Made by a program: the position numbers and the translations under genes
NCBI GenBank assembly: GCA_027019885.1
Contig: JALUWC010000570.1
Location: 1-5,109 of the forward strand
Origin: Geoglobus sp.
GTDB lineage: Archaea; Halobacteriota; Archaeoglobi; Archaeoglobales; Archaeoglobaceae
DNA: 5,109 bases
Direction: 5' to 3'
Shown here: positions 4,748 through 5,109 of the stretch, piece after piece
Position numbering within the stretch: position 1 is the first letter of the stretch
Layout: each line of letters starts with the position of its first letter
Notes under the pieces: generated by a model
Seen by the model: only the letters and a program-made list of their open reading frames with translations
The model's database searches: none
What the model was told of the DNA's origin: nothing

Positions 4748-5109
4748 ATGATACTAATTACTGGAGGAAACGGGTACGTCGGGAGCGCGATATCTCAAAT
4801 ACTAATGAGAGAGGGAAAGGAATTCAGAATAATGGACGATTTGTCTGGTTCAAACCCTCTAAACTTATTATTTTTGAATCACATTGACTTCTACTGGGGC
4901 AATGTAAGGAGTAAAGAAGATCTCAGAGAGGCTTTCAAAGATGTGGATACAGTGATCCATCTTGCAGCAAAATTACCAGCCACTCCCGGTATGCTTGATG
5001 ATGTTAGAGAAGAGGTAGAAACCGTCAATTACTTGGGAACCCTTAATGTGCTTGAAGAGGCCAGAAAGAGGGACGCTCAGCTTTTATTTGCTTCATCCTG
5101 CAATGTTTA
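4748..5109 (+). CDS. NAD-dependent epimerase/dehydratase, 5' part (cut by right edge)
   Basis: The first 120 residues of an extended short-chain dehydrogenase, probably acting on a nucleotide sugar. Visible are MILITGGNGYVGS with the GGNGYVG dinucleotide loop (6-12), MDDL at the end of strand 2 suggesting NAD, a G-N-V that usually precedes the adenine-binding loop, DTVIHLAA on strand 4, NYLGTLNVLEEARKR, and SSCNV at the cut, where these enzymes usually have SS--VYG. The Tyr-Lys pair and substrate domain lie beyond the window, so the reaction cannot be named. The gap to the upstream stop is 16 nt with only a weak purine-rich ribosome-binding site (GAGATGATG), which suggests co-transcription and partial coupling. 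It is distant from its neighbour and lacks the SQD1 motifs, so it is not a recent duplicate. Frame and family are firm; the ATG at 4748 is the only in-frame start nearby. Confidence 0.87.
   Translation, partial: MILITGGNGYVGSAISQILMREGKEFRIMDDLSGSNPLNLLFLNHIDFYWGNVRSKEDLREAFKDVDTVIHLAAKLPATPGMLDDVREEVETVNYLGTLNVLEEARKRDAQLLFASSCNV

Overview
The window looks archaeal, most like Archaeoglobales. This rests on archaeal TATA-type promoters, a TrmB-family regulator, a GGAGG/GAGGTGA Shine-Dalgarno style, remnants of an archaeal VapBC toxin-antitoxin module, and enzymes that resemble archaeal UDP-sulfoquinovose synthase. The genus is inferred from protein character only; no search was run.

Layout. 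Bases 1-935 are a gene-poor, decayed stretch. The left edge may carry the first codons of an unidentified minus-strand gene. Bases 432-661 are a broken VapB-type antitoxin with an internal 37-bp direct repeat, a frameshift and a nonsense codon. Bases 814-900 are the C-terminal scrap of a VapC/PIN toxin. From 936 on, the DNA is intact and dense. A TrmB-family regulator (936-1781, minus) diverges from a two-gene unit: a 55-residue single-span membrane protein (1859-2026) and a YeiH/UPF0324 'putative sulfate exporter' family transporter (2037-3512). A second promoter follows, then an SQD1/Agl3-like NAD-dependent nucleotide-sugar enzyme (3577-4731) and, 16 nt later, a second extended-SDR epimerase/dehydratase cut by the right edge (4748-5109).

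How the parts fit. The main observation is a pair of near-identical 21-bp dyads (17 of 21 bases equal) at 1819-1839 and 3548-3568. Each lies directly downstream of a TATA box and covers the predicted transcription start. One controls the membrane genes and the other the SQD1-like gene. The inner half-sites and 5-bp spacing resemble the CAC-N5-GTG core of the Thermococcales TrmBL1 motif, so the divergent TrmB protein is the obvious candidate to repress both units. UDP-sulfoquinovose synthases use sulfite, and YeiH-family proteins are proposed sulfur-oxyanion exporters. The locus therefore suggests a co-regulated module joining sulfur-oxyanion or organosulfonate transport to nucleotide-sugar (possibly sulfosugar) synthesis. 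However, several residues that mark true sulfoquinovose synthases are replaced in this protein, so its product may be different.
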